Shown here piece after piece: positions 1-12,179 of a stretch of DNA of 64,000 nt. The notes under the pieces are model-generated. The model was not told the DNA's origin. It did no database searches and saw nothing but the letters and a program-made list of their open reading frames with translations. The translations under genes were made by a program, and so were the position numbers. The DNA lies in assembly GCA_014058105.1 (NCBI GenBank), contig JACGCM010002086.1:62001-126000 (forward strand), read 5' to 3'. Within the stretch, counting starts at the first letter, position 1. Every line of letters begins with the position of its first letter. The DNA comes from Kingdonia uniflora. Taxonomy: Eukaryota; Streptophyta; Magnoliopsida; Ranunculales; Circaeasteraceae.

Positions 1-335
1 CTCGGCGCCGCTCCATGAGTTGAGGAAAGAAGAAGAAGAGGGAAAGAGTTAAAGCGAGTGAACATCATAGAAAAAATAAATAAAATAAAATAATATATAT
101 ATATATATATATGCACTTTAGTTTCAGTTGTATGAAAAATCTAATCAAAAAACATTTAGTGCACATAAACAGAAAATCCAAATCGAGTATGATATACACT
201 TCATTGTAGCGATAGAACTTTTATCAGCCGAAAGTATCAAAACATCTAGTAAGGATGTTAATCTTCTCATCGATCAAATAAGGATGCAGGAGTCTACATT
301 GTATTCATTGCATTAGGTATAGAAGGAGATGGGGG

Positions 336-723
336 TCCAAGCAATCAAAAAAGCATTTTGGCAAAACTTACGTATGTGCAATTTTTCATTTTTGTTTTTT
401 CATTTTTTTTTTTTTTTGGAAAAAGCAAGAGAAACAACTTTATTAAGAAAAAATCAAAGGCAATGCCTTTTACAGCTCTCTGACTTAATAAAACTTGGGT
501 ACTAGACAGATTTATTTGTTTATGATAATATATGAGATCGTCTACACATAAATCTGTCTAGCACCCAAGTTTTATTAACCCAGGGAGCTGTAAAAGGCAT
601 TGCCTTTGATTTTTTTTTTAATAAATTTTTTTACTTGTTTTTTCGCAACAAAAAAAAAAGGTTTTTTTTTTTTTTTTTTGCAAATACCTAAGTTTTGCCA
701 CAATGTTTTTTTGATTGCTTGGA
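336..723. mobile_element. Foldback/MITE-like inverted repeat element
   Basis: The two ends are inverted copies: TCCAAGCAATC at 336 is matched by its reverse complement ending at 723. The inverted similarity continues inward through oligo-A/T tracts to about 512 on the left and 549 on the right. The inner ~64 bp of each arm are nearly perfect complements around a loop of about 36 nt. There is no coding capacity and no clear target-site duplication, so the superfamily cannot be assigned. Confidence 0.75.
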
Positions 724-764
724 TAAAATGCTAATCCATTATTTGACCAACATTGGATAAAGTG

Positions 765-1095
765 TTAATCCATTCTTATTGCTTCTCGCCGTTGCGTATC
801 CTCATCTCTGTATTTCTCTCCAAATAACTTTAATTGTGCATTCTCCAACTGCAGTAGAACTCCTGCCCCGGCTACCAAGTAAAGTACATTCACTCGGGAT
901 ACTCTATATAAAGACTTGAATAATTCTTTTTCCCATATATAATAGAAAGCATTGATAGCACTTGTGTACTTCGTATCCTCGAGTGAGGTCATCATCGTCA
1001 TCCGATGCCTCACCGTATCAAATGGATATGCTCCGAGCGTACCCGCCACCGTAGTACCCGAAGCCAAAATAAATCTTTTGTAAGCATTATTTTTC
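765..1095 (-). pseudogene. ADP/ATP-carrier-like last-exon fragment (copy C)
   Basis: This is a lone copy of the final exon of the carrier gene at 54498-58923. It encodes the third carrier repeat, with a recognisable YPFDTVRHRM, a degraded EKELFKSLYRV where a [DE]G...[FYW]RG motif is expected, and VAGAGVLLQLE. An AG acceptor remains at its 5' edge. One extra base just after it shifts the frame relative to the intact copy, and no other exon is attached, so it is a pseudogene fragment. The intron next to it (1096-1260) also resembles the intron beside copy B at 12849-13070, so genomic DNA rather than cDNA was copied. Confidence 0.85.
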
Positions 1096-1309
1096 CTGTA
1101 ATAAAAAACACAAAAATAAATCTTCAGTAAAAAGAAGCTTTTATTAAAGAACAAATAGAATTATTAGGAGAATAAAAACAACATAAACAAGCAATAGAAT
1201 AGCAAATGAGATGTTCATAATTACATGAATATGAAATTCTCCACATTTGGACCCTCCAAACTAGTTAAGAAAACATGTATGCGCAAAGTTCAAAATTGTC
1301 GGGAATTGT

Positions 1310-1400
1310 CACTACAAGAAAAATGGGCAGTTGCCAGTGATGGTTTTTAGTTTTTACCACTGTTTTATAAGTGACAGACAAACCACAACTTTTATCGTGG
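1310..1400 (+). mobile_element. CACTA-type transposon terminus (one end only)
   Basis: CACTACAAGAAAA at 1310-1322 matches the well-known terminal motif of plant CACTA (En/Spm) elements. It is followed by short subterminal repeats of the type TTGCCAGTGATGG and a degenerate inverted partner. I found no matching inverted TTTTCTTGTAGTG end in the window, so this is a truncated or solo end. It lies directly against the carrier fragment's intron sequence. Confidence 0.55.
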
Positions 1401-1403
1401 CTA

Positions 1404-1780
1404 AAAGCATTAGGTGTAGCCTAGCTAAAGTATAACTAGCAAAATGAGTTGGAAAGTGATATTTGAAAAAGAAAAAAAAAAGACTCCTCAAAAACTATTA
1501 TATGTCAAAAGAAAAGTATGACGTGTAAGAAAAAAGATGTTAAAAAAAATAGTTTTAACTTTTTCAAATACTTTCTACGTATTGATTTTAGTTAAAAAAA
1601 AGTTTGCCACGTAATAAAGTTATCTAGGTGGCTACGCAAAATTTATTTCTCTCTCTTCATTGTTGAGAAAAGAAAGAATATTAAAACCCAAAATAACCAC
1701 CATATTGGGGAGACTAAAAATTTGATTTTTAGCACTTTACCATCTTTATTTTAACTATAAGGAGCTTACACTAGATGCTC
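1404..1780. mobile_element. MITE-like element with imperfect TIRs
   Basis: Left end AAGCATTAGGTGTAGCC and right end GCTTACACTAGATGCTC are imperfect reverse complements. The ~370-bp AT-rich interior has no coding potential. The size and layout suit a non-autonomous DNA transposon. No convincing target-site duplication is visible. Confidence 0.5.
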
Positions 1781-1799
1781 TGATAATCTTCAGAACATA

Positions 1800-2133
1800 T
1801 CCAGTAGGGTTTGGGTTTGGGTTGGGTTTGTCAACTCAAACCCAAACCCAAACTTTTGGCTTATCAACAGCTGAAAAATGGGTGTGGGTAAGCTTACGTG
1901 GATGTGTTAGAACTTAATTGGGATTGAGCTTCTCAAACTCAAAAAAACGAGTTTGGCGTACTTTTGATTACCGTCGCGTTTAAATATATTTTTTAATTTT
2001 TTATTGATGTGTGAGAGAAATGAATAGTTGCGCTGAGTAATTTAAAAAAAAAAAAAAAAAAACTCAATGCTGGAAATGGTTGGTTTTTTGTGAGCTAACT
2101 TATCAGAGCCACACCCAAACCCGTGCTGCTGGA
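1800..2133. mobile_element. MITE-like element with GGGTTTGGGT-rich TIRs
   Basis: The left end CCAGTAGGGTTTGGGTTTGG and the reverse complement of the right end (CCAGCAGCACGGGTTTGGGT) are imperfect inverted repeats. Just inside the left end a second small hairpin of TTTGGG and CCCAAA units occurs (about 1808-1854). A poly-A stretch lies near 2042-2060. The interior is non-coding. Confidence 0.45.
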
Positions 2134-5100
2134 GATGGTATTAGTAAGGGGAAACTAAAATCCGAGAATGTTTTTGCTCCCGCCTCTTTTAGCGTTGATC
2201 AAAATAGATAGATCCATTTATTCTCCCATATTTTCTAAAACAAAATTTAACCCCCTTCACCTATTCTCTCTTTCACTGATTTTCTTCATTAAATCCAGGT
2301 ATTGTATCGCTCTGAGTTTACTTCATCAATTTTGAGTTCTCCTTCACTAAAATTGATTTCTCTAAATCGATTTTATTATGTCATTGAAGAACCACGAACT
2401 CCATTGACACCAGGACATGCTTATCGGAATTGAAACTTCAAAATCGAGGTATTTATGATTTGGTTATTATTTGTTTCTAGTTAATTTGGGTATTTAGAAA
2501 CTGTTGTGTACGATTTCAGTAATTATGATTTGGTTATTGTTTAGGTTACCAATTTGATAAGAGTTACCAATTCCAATCAACCAATTCAAGTTATCCTTCA
2601 TCAATTCTTTGCTCTAGGTGATTCTCAGGTACATCTCTTTCTCTCTGGTGGCAGAGATTAGGGGTGGGGATTAGGTTTCTTCTACATAGTTGGGTTTAAG
2701 TGTCGATTCCTCCACTCCATTGCAGACCCAACAATTGGGTTGTTAAATAAACCCATCCTCTATCTTTATTACAGAACTGAGATGATGGGTTGTTAAAACT
2801 ATGAAAGCCCTACTAGATATTTGTTCTAGACCCAATGTGCTTGGTGATAAATTTATTGAAGTTTTGTGATGTATTTAGGACTCTAATTTATTTTCAGTTG
2901 GGACCCTAATTTAGAGTTGTTATTGGGTTAAATTTGTATGTTTCAGAACTTGATATTAAAATACTCGGGTTTTTTTTCCCTTGGCCTTGTCCCCAATCCA
3001 AACCTAGATAATGCTTTGATATCTCTCTTTCTTTCAAAATTTCCAGATTTTGTATCAGTTTGAATCTCTGTTTACTTTTGATTGCTTTGCTATATGTATT
3101 TTTAGAATAAGATTGAAGAGGAACGATCGGAATCTCTAAGCGATTTCAAGTCTTCAGGTCCAAGATGATGCGCAACTCCCTCTCCATCAAGATTTTAATT
3201 TTAATTTTTGTATGCTTGTTTGCTTTCACCTTAAAGTTTTGTGACATTTTTTTTTTTTTTTTTTTTTTTATAGCTCTAATTTCCATTTGATTTGATCTCC
3301 CTATGAAATTTGTTGCTAACGTGTTTAAGGTAGTGATTTCCTGCTGGACTAATGTGTTCAGCTACAAATTTTGTTATGCTGAAAGCTTATATTTTTTTTT
3401 CTTCTATTTGTTGAGTTTTAAATTCGGATAACATTGACGATCAATGAAATTACACAATTTTTTTCGAAAATAGTAAGTATTTTGATTTCTTTAAATTTTC
3501 GCTTTCTCGAACCCGTTTTTGCAAGATTTATAATCTTCTATAATTTGCACAATCTCTTCATGAGTGTTCATCACAAAGGTCCCGCGCTGCACCATAGGTT
3601 CACCCCCAACTAAAAGGAACCTGAGTGGTTCCGAAGATTTATTCCATACTTTTAAAACATTCACAGAGCCTAGAATGAGTGTGTGCTAGGCCGGTGTTGG
3701 AAAGGATTATGTTTTTCCAAATGTACCTTCGCCTTCCATTATTTAAGACGAATTACGAGTTCCAATTTTGTGGGATTAGTTGTTAATGGTGTGATCCCGG
3801 TGCAAGTGTGAAGTCCAAATACATTTTCATAATTAATTATTATTATTGCATTCTTTTTGATTGGTTTTTTTTGTTGCTTGATTGGGTTCATTTCTCTAGA
3901 AGACCCTCTTTAAAAGCATCATACATTAACTACGCTTCCTCTCTTTCTTTACAAACAAAATGATATAATGAGATTAAATGTAATCTTTTTATTAGAGAAG
4001 CAATTTACCCAAAATCCCTAATTTTCTAAGAACATATACCTCAAGCCAGAGTCCCTCAATTTCAAAAATTGGTACTTTCAAAGTTTAATAACTATAGACC
4101 ATATTCCCTTCTAGATAGCAGATAAAGGATATTTGTTATACATCAACATTAAGAACTCACATCCTCCAAATTGCACTGAAAGTTGGTGCCATGATAACAT
4201 TTATCGAGGTCTCTCTTCACCAGCTTACATATATACATACTAAGACTACGAAAACCCTAAATAGCTATTACAGACTCAGTTAGACAAGAAAGGGGTCTGC
4301 TATACATACATATTTACTACTCAAATAGGATATTGTTGAGGGAAAAGAACATCAGTATCATGCATATGAAGTGTTTGATACTTTGATTATCACATTATAC
4401 AAAAGCAATGGTGTTGGTGCTAACATAGACTTAATTGTTTTTGTGATGAGTACGCACAAGTCTATTATGCCTACTATCATTTTGAGTATATTCTTAATTT
4501 TAATCATGTTTTGATTGCTTTAGAGTAAGTGTTAGCGTTTCATGGTTTCGTCTTGTGCTTTTTCTAGTTATGCTTTAATATATATGATGTTTCGAGTGGA
4601 AAGGTCTGATTGGAGAATTTGATGTTTGAGCGTGAGATTACAAGTAGATAGGTTCTGATTGCACTAGGTTGTCTCTAATTTAAATAATGTAATTTCTCCG
4701 GTTAAGCTCTTTGTTTTCATTAGTTAAACTTCAATGTAGTAAATTAGTTGACGAACTCGGACACATATCTACTTCGTAGCAGTTAAGTTTGTTACGATAT
4801 TACAAGTAGAAGTGTTTTGATGTTCTTCGGATCTGAAAAAATAGCATGAATCTTTTAAAAGACTTAGATTTGTAGTTTTCGCAAGCATTTTTATGTATAT
4901 TTTGCTGCTGTTTCTTTTGCTTGTGTAAATGATGAATGAAGCTAAATTGAGCATGAGTATCTTGGATTTGTACTTTTCACAAGCATATCAAATGGCACAA
5001 TTTTTTTTTTTGCTTTACTCGACGATGGATGAAGCTTAAAACTGGTCTTCTATGTTCCTAATTAAGTGCGTGTTCTTAAGTAAGCTTTGATGGTTTCATT

Positions 5101-6030
5101 ATGCGATTTCTCTGTAGGTTACTGGAGAAAGTCAGTTTGAATTTTCATGGTTTTCTTCTTAGCAGTTAAGATCACGTACAATATTATAAGTAGAAAGGCT
5201 TAATCAGAAAGTTTGAGTATCTGAGCATGAGATTACAAGTAGATAGGTTATGATATCACTGCTATTTTTCTCGTGCTTATGGATGATGGATGTAGCCCAA
5301 ATCTGATATCTTATTCGTGATATAACTATCTCATCTCTTAATCTTTGATGCAGATTCACACACAGGGATGTCATCAAATGATGGATGAGGCTGAGAAGGA
5401 TTACAAGAATATGTCTGATTGAATCGTTGCAAGCGTGGAAGTAATGAAGGCATTTACTGTTTAGTGTTTACCACACCCATTTTTGCAACCAAAACAACAT
5501 GAAACAAATAGAGACATTTAAAGTCAATTGCTTACCCAATAACTTGTTGGTTTATTTGGCAGACTTCATATGCGGATTTCATCACTGAAGCACAGACTTC
5601 CGCAGCTCGGGGTATGTTAATTTTACATGTGTTTTCTTCTCATGTAGTGGACTTTCCTGAGGACATCGGGTCACACTTTATTTGTCTACACGAGAAAGCA
5701 ACCATATTAACCATATTAGGTGTTTGCTATCTACTTTATCGGGTGTAGGATTTTAATGGTACGACAAAGTAGTTGCTTTGTCAGATGGTCACAATCCTTT
5801 CTGCTAGATGATACTCATCGTAATGAGTGCATCCAATAAATGGGTGTTATAACCACGGTCTCTTAAGATAGCCATGCAATATACGTCGATGAGAAAAACA
5901 TTTGAAATGTTCTTTAGATTGTACATACCATGATGTATGTAGTTGTCACATATTGCAATGTTATAACACTATTCAATGACATGATGGATTTCAGTGTTCT
6001 TCTATCTTTTTTGTTTTCCTCTTTTTGTAC
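2134..6030. other. No recognisable gene
   Basis: AT-rich DNA with no ORF above background. It reads like intron or intergenic sequence. Two short open segments bounded by AG and possible GT sites occur at about 5354-5421 and 5564-5612, but neither matches a family I recognise. A T-homopolymer run lies at 3249-3269. Confidence 0.5.
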
Positions 6031-6043
6031 TTTTTGATATAAT

Positions 6044-7260
6044 CTAGTTTAGAAAACTAAAAAACAAATTTTCCTCTTCATTTGTAATCTCCCCGGTCAG
6101 CTCCTCATGGTCTTCGATACTGATCTTGGCTTTGAGTTTCAACTTTTTGATTGCTCTAGTATCCACGGGAGTGGTGTTGTCCCCTAGAATTCCCTTGAAA
6201 TAGTTGGCAGCAGCACCTGCAATAAGAGAGTAGTCAGTGAGTAGGCTGTTGTTCATATTTCTAATGGCATTTGTAAAGTTAGTGTTCTTTTTAGCTATTA
6301 CAGCTTTTTGGGGGAAAAACAGGTTTTAGAGTCTCCCAGTTGAAGCCAATTTATTCTAGATTTCTGCATATGGTAGGCTTCTTCATTCTTGGCCATCATC
6401 CTATAGAGTTTAGTTGCTATGGCTTCTTCAACATAGAGTTTGAGCTCAATAGGATCTCTCTAGATGGCATCCTGGATCTCAGTAAGGTGTTTCTTAGAGT
6501 ACAAGTATTTCCAACTTTTTCTTTCTCCAACTCATCTGCTGGGTTACCACACTCTTTCCTCCCAGGCATTCTTTATAATTTCCTGCAACCATCAACGTCA
6601 ATCCATAAATTAAAGTATTTGAAAGAAATTTTACAGTTTATAGGATTTTGAGTGAGATTAACCATCATAAAGCTATGACTGAAACACCAGCAGCTGTGAA
6701 CTCAGACTCAGTGGTGGAATCTGGGAAATTGTTTATCTAGCTTTCATTAATCAAGGCCTATCAATCTTAGTCATGATCCCATCCTGGGTACATTGTTTGC
6801 TTGACCAGGTGTACTTATGCAAATTGTATCTCATGTCCATCGTGTTGATATCACTCAAGTAACTTTGATGCTTTACGAAAGTTTCAGTAGCAACTGGCCT
6901 TCCTCCCTACTTCTCATCATTGCAAAAAACTGAATTGAAGTCCCTGCTAATAGCCAATATTTGTTGTAGAACCTGTTGATGTGTTAGAGATGTTTCCACT
7001 CCCTGTGACACTATTAGAGCCATACACAGCAGAAATGAGTGTACTCGTTTGGGTGCTCTCTACTATGCAATGCATAACTTGAGGAAAGACTCTTGTAATA
7101 GTTACATCACAAATACAGGAATCCCAGTAGACCAAAATTCTACCGGTATTAGTACTTTCTGCATTACTAACACTTTGCCGGGTAGGGCAGATTTTGCTAA
7201 TAACAGTTCTCACATTAACCTTTTAAAGTTTGGCTCCACTAACCCAAGAAAGGGCACTTT
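6044..7260 (-). pseudogene. LINE fragment: endonuclease domain to N-terminal RT linker
   Basis: On the minus strand several frames together give the core of a plant LINE endonuclease/exonuclease/phosphatase domain. TAVYGSN-like residues (seen as SAVYGSN) are followed by a D-F-N-S-V segment, then K-Y-T-W-S and K-I-D-R. Downstream comes a linker ending with AAANYFKGILG, as found before the reverse transcriptase domain. Frameshifts and stops break it repeatedly. It is 5'- and 3'-truncated, with neither ORF1 nor RT catalytic motifs. Its orientation is opposite to the ORF1 fragment at 10450-11130, so the two need not be one element. Confidence 0.7.
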
Positions 7261-7639
7261 ACGAAGGCTCAGTATATTCTGAACTTCTCTCATGGTTTTG
7301 TTCTAGACTTAGTCAAGCTCACCTTACTTGTGATGTAGTGGGACAGACTGATATGTTGGTCCACCCAGTAATGCAGGATAACTGTATTCCAATCTGGAAG
7401 AAGAACAAAGTCACAAGTCAAAATACTCCATCTCCCTATACCAGTAGCTACTTACAATTATATTTGTTTCTTTATGAAATTTATTTTTATGACCGGGGAT
7501 GTCTGGCAAGGAAAACCATTCAGGAAATTTTGTGAATCCTGAATTAGGCAATTAGCCAACCATCATTCATTATTTTGATCCTGTATCTTTTTACATATTT
7601 ATCAGTTTGTAAAACATCAATCCCTGAGCTTTCGCAATC

Positions 7640-7985
7640 CATGGAAAAAGCTATTGATGGTCTACGCAGCCGTTATGGGATCCTTTCAGCTTGAATGTAA
7701 CAACTGCTCTGTGAGTATTACTTGTTATAGTTTTCTCTCTTACTTTTTGTTGTGGAATTACTATCATAGATTAATAGTTGCACATGGTGTCACCGTTGGT
7801 GTTGATCCAACTGACATGTGTCATTCAGTTGCCTTGGGCGACGACTTTTATAATGTCTCAATCCATGATATTGTTGATGGTAACGCTTTGTTGTTCAGGT
7901 CCAACAGTAATATTAAGAGACATAGATGTGGGCATCGGAAGCTTTGCTGCATGGCCCAAAAGCATGATTACTTTTTAGAATATGA
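7640..7985 (+). pseudogene. Possible plant transposase-associated domain (DUF8039-like) fragment
   Basis: One frame reads VAHGVTVGVDPTDMCHSVAL, then a stretch ending NALLF. A second frame continues to a G(S)FAAWPKSMITF-like end followed by a stop. The spacing of VDP...H.V.LG...V.V....DA.L and ...W P resembles a domain often found next to plant CACTA-type transposases. The frame must change once, so it would be decayed. The assignment rests on pattern resemblance only. Confidence 0.3.
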
Positions 7986-8535
7986 ATTTTTTTAGTTAAT
8001 TAGATCTTGTTAGTTTTCTTTTTTGTAAACATGGGATAGTGTTAGTTACTTTTGCATAGACGTAACTAGCTTTTGATGCTTATAATCATGTTTCTTAGTT
8101 TCTTTCTATTGAAAGATATGAATGTCAAGCATTAACATGTATAAAATTGCTTATTTTACGCAATTAGGTAAACTTTTTTTAACTCCGCCTATGCAAAGTT
8201 GTTATAGCTTTGCATAGCCGGTTCCAAGCCCGGGTAAAGGAGGAGGGAAAGAGGTGAGAAATAGTTAGGATATACTTTATAATTATTTTGTATGCGGCTA
8301 TTTTCTTACGGCCTCTTGTATGATACCAGTTCAACATCATCTCTTATATGGTTTATCGTAGTGTCATCGTAATACTTGTTTATTATAATTCATCCGTGAT
8401 CTTTCGAAGAGATTTAAATACCTAAAACTGAAATTGCTCTATGTAAATTGTCTTTTGGATTCTCTTGAACATTTAAGTGCATGGTTGAGTACTTCACATG
8501 TAATCTTTGGTAAATTATATGCTTCAAACATGCAG

Positions 8536-8781
8536 ATACAAGACAATTATGGGGCTTCTGGTTACTTCTTGGAGATAGGAGGAACTAACAAGAGAAAACA
8601 TGTGTAAACTTCTTTAACCTTTTGGTTTCTCTAGGCTTGATATTTTCGCAAAACTCCCAGATTATTGCATTAGACTTGTTACTGAGTGATATTTTATTGG
8701 TGTGCCATATGGCAGGGAAACCTTGAAGCTAACTGAAGTGTCTGCAAGTGACAAGTTACAGAGTTTCCGTGCATCAAAAGA
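8536..8781 (+). other. Two exon-like segments, unidentified
   Basis: Segment 8536 to about 8602 begins after TGCAG and stays open (QDNYGASGYFLEIGG). Segment 8716-8781 starts after GGCAG, reads ETLKLTEVSASDKLQSFRA and ends at GAG|GTAATT. Both have good splice borders and lie on the same strand upstream of the IDM1-like exons. They may be 5' exons of that gene, but I recognise no PHD finger in them. Confidence 0.3.
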
Positions 8782-9201
8782 GGTAATTGATCTATTACTT
8801 CTTTTATTGGATTTGTTATATGTTTGTTTATGTATTATACAAATGCCAAATGTATGTCTAGTATAAGGTTATCTACCTTAGTATGTCCATAGACATCATT
8901 AATTGCCACACTTTCATGATGTTGTAGTTGTAAAAGTTCACCCACATATTCTTGAAAATAGAATGAAACTATTATATTTGCAGGATGTGTTCTGGCTGGG
9001 CCAAAAGACATAGGAGAACCCAAGAACCTTTTGCCTAGAAATGTTTACTATCAGGATTGACCTCACAAGCAATATGCTTAGGATAAGGTTTAGTTTTAAT
9101 GATCCGATAACTACCCCTTCTGTGGCCTTCACTTCCAGACCCTGTGCTTGTCTAACTACTTATAAATAGTACATATCTAATTACTTACATTATTAATGTA
9201 G

Positions 9202-10120
9202 ACCGTCAAGGTTGTATCGTGGACTCTTATTCGACATTTGGATCAAGAGTCAAATATTCCAATCAACACTTTGTTAAAGAGAACGGAGTTCAATTCAAAG
9301 CTTGTTGTTGTACTTTCCATGATGGATGAATGCTTCATGCCTACATTTGATCGGCAAAGTGGTATTAATATGATACAGAGTGTTTTATATAACTGTGGGT
9401 AGGTACTTTACTAGAACTTGTTTGATCTTTTTTGGGATAACTTATAAATCATTGTTAATGTATCTGTATGATGCCGTAGAACCTTCAAATATTCATAGAA
9501 TTTGAGCCACATTGTCACTTATAATATGGAGAAGTTGTTGCTCTGTAGAATTAAATTTTCAGATTGGAGGTTTTCTTATTGCCTTATTTTAATATATCCT
9601 TATGTTAGTAGATAAATGCCCAGTGCTTATAGGGTAACTAGTCTAGAGGAGTGGGGGAAGCATTGTTATATATAGAGCATATAAGTGTACTTTAGGCATG
9701 GAAAGAAAAATTATGTTTATCAAACTCTCTTTACATTTAGCCCCATGCAATAGCACGGGATAGAAAATTTAGGTCTAACAATGTAGAAATGAAAACTTTA
9801 GCATAAGCTGAAATCTTTTAAAACGCTATTTCTCAATAAGGCTTTTAAGTGATATTTCTTTCTTTCTTGTAGATCGAACTTTAACCGGCTCAATTACCGT
9901 GGCTTCTACACCACAATTTTGGAGAGGGGTGATGAAACCATCTCTGCAGCATCCATCAGGTAGACTCTCTCTCATGGGTGCCCATCTAGTGCTTTTGTTG
10001 ATAATACTAATTCTACTTGGCTCAACCAAATTTATCCAACTCCTGAATTCTTCCTTCTACTTCATGGTTAAACAGAATCCACGGAACAAAGCTAGCCGAG
10101 ATACCCTTTGTTGGTACAAG
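9202..10120 (+). pseudogene. IDM1-like (PHD/GNAT histone acetyltransferase family) gene remnant, three exons
   Basis: Three exons with conserved GT-AG borders and compatible phases are visible: 9202-9398, 9873-9959 and 10076-10120. Joined in frame they encode the part of the plant IDM1-like family that leads into the GNAT fold. Recognisable pieces are [46 protein letters not shown] and IHGTKLAEIPFVGT. In the family the next residues are the R-R-Q-G-M acetyl-CoA-binding loop. Here the sequence loses frame exactly there and reaches a stop. The PHD fingers are not seen upstream. Family members act in the nucleus as chromatin readers and acetyltransferases; this copy lacks the catalytic motif and should be inactive. 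A LINE ORF1 fragment begins about 330 bp downstream. Confidence 0.75.
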
Positions 10121-10449
10121 CACAATCAATCGCTTTCAGATTTTGCTTCATTCTTAACCTGATCAATTAATTTTGTAAATTCACTATTACCATAAGGATT
10201 AGTGTATACTTATAAATTCACATTAGCTTGACCTCCAAACAGATATGAGACCGATAAGAATTGATCATGGTTGACTCATTCTATTTTAGTAGTGTTAGTG
10301 CCTTAGTGGTAGACTAGATGACTAGTTCAAAGAGTTTGCTAACTAGAAGTTAGGAGTCCCTGGACTTGTTGAGTTCATATTCTTTGGTAAGAGAATCTTG
10401 ATAAATTAGATGTTTTTTCTTCAAATTATTCTGTTGGACAATTCAATTT

Positions 10450-11130
10450 GATCCAAAAAAAAGGCACCCCTCAAACCTGTATGGATTAAATTTCCTGGGT
10501 TGAATTATGTTTCCACAATAATGGGATTCTTAAATTACTTGCTAGCATGGTTGGTCGATACCTTGACACTGAGTATGCTACCCTTCATCTCAGCAAACCT
10601 AGTACAGCTAGGGCCTGTGTTGAAGTTGATCTCACAAAAACCCTGCATCCGAAGGTGGGACACATATTATCTAAGAGTCACTCTGGAGCAACATGTGATG
10701 TATGAGAGACGGCCAAAGTTCTGTTCACATTGCAGTTTGCAGGGACACAAAGCTAGCCTTAGACGGTGATGAGAAAATGGGTAATATGGTTGCCCATGAT
10801 GTTCAAGATATAACTAAGGAAGATGGTGAGATAATTGAAGCAGTTGAACAGTCAAAGGTTGATATCATTGTCCCTGCACAAAAAATCACTGAGCAAGCAA
10901 AGGATGTGCAGGCTCATCAAGCTGGTCTCATGGAACAAAAGGCACAAGAAGGGTCTGTGAATGTTGTGAATTCAGATTTACCTACATCTGAGGATGATAC
11001 TGATACTGGGTATGTCCCAGACCTGGATAGAGGCTTCTATTCTGATATTGAGCATTATATAAGTGTTTGGGCTACTCCAGTGAAGAAACCAAGGGTCACA
11101 TCACGAAGGACTATAACAGTTAATGGAATC
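10450..11130 (+). pseudogene. LINE ORF1 fragment (DUF4283 end plus zinc knuckle)
   Basis: Two overlapping frames reconstruct the C-terminal half of a plant LINE ORF1 DUF4283 domain (WINFPGL...; then YLDTEYATLHLSKPSTARA). It is followed by a zinc knuckle start CSHCSLQGHK, after which the frame shifts and the last Cys is lost. An acidic low-complexity tail rich in Glu, Asp and Gln follows to about 11090 (DDTDTGYVPDLD). No endonuclease or RT follows, so the element is truncated. Confidence 0.7.
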
Positions 11131-11615
11131 ATTAGAATATGTGATCAATTAATTTTGAGATTTACTGCTCTAATTTATATCACATCACTACACGCATAAC
11201 GCATTGCATGTGTGCGTGAATCTGATTGGGATGCTTTTATTTGCCTTTTTGAATTTGTTTTCATATGCGTAGTCTTTATAGCTATTGGTGCTGAACTTCA
11301 AATTATTTCGGAAATTAACTATCATCGTGAATAGAAGTTTCTTCATGCACTGATACAAGTTGGTATTTTTTATGCAAGTATGACTATTCAGGGTTTGGGC
11401 AGTCATCCGAAAAGGTTAGATACTGTACAGTTTAAGTTTGGCTTTACAAAAGTACCTCGTTTAATAGATAGTGCGATTCACAGTAAATATTCTGTAAACT
11501 CAAGTTTATATGCTTTGTGTTTTGTAGATGTATACAAGTGTCTTAAAGAGACTTATGGCACCGAGCAAGAAAATATCTGTCACTCACTCTTATAGCTTTT
11601 TCTTCCCTTAAACAG

Positions 11616-11900
11616 GAAGAGCAAGAAGGCTTGAGGAGTACTTGCATGCGATGACAAGAACATGCTTAGTTGGGAGAACTATAAAGTTATGCCCTTCACT
11701 CAATGTGTAAGTTTGAGAGCTTAACTATATATCTAGTGCTAAGATCCTTTGACTAAAAGGTTAAATCAGAGAATTTATTCTTCCTTTCAAACTGCAACAT
11801 AATTATCGTACGATGTAATCCTTGCAGGTAATTGATGAGATGAGGAATTGCAATATGGTTAATGAGAAAGGCAAAATAAGACGTAGAATATTAAGGTATA
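11616..11900 (+). other. Two exon-like segments, unidentified
   Basis: Segment 11616-11717 starts after AACAG and reads ARRLEEYLHAMTRTCLVGRT, ending before GTAAGT. Segment 11828 to about 11898 starts after GCAG and reads VIDEMRNCNMVNEKGKIRRR. Splice-site context is good but phase compatibility is uncertain. They could be the tail of the IDM1-like remnant, split from it by the LINE, or belong to another gene. Confidence 0.3.
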
Positions 11901-12179
11901 TGTTTAAAGAATCAAATCAACTTTAATCCATTTGATAACCTTTAGTTCACAAATTTGATATTATTTTGATAAGGTGAAAACTTCAAGTTGTCACCAGCAC
12001 TTTCAAAGAACCATTGCTATCTTTTTTGAATTTTCAAGTCATTTTGCTTAATTGATTGAATAGGTTGGCATATTAAGTTTATTTCGTGTATGATGCTATG
12101 TGAATTGTCGGTAAGAAACATGTTTATAATTTATCTCCTTTTTCAGTATATTTTTGAAATAATTTATTATTATTATTAT

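Noticed and set aside
1808..1854. Telomere-like TTTGGG repeats
   Set aside because: Units are TTTGGG rather than TTTAGGG, few in number and part of a MITE-like terminal hairpin. Not an interstitial telomere array.
10303..10370. tRNA-like A box (TGCCTTAGTGGTAGA)
   Set aside because: No matching GGTTCGANTCC box or foldable arms downstream.
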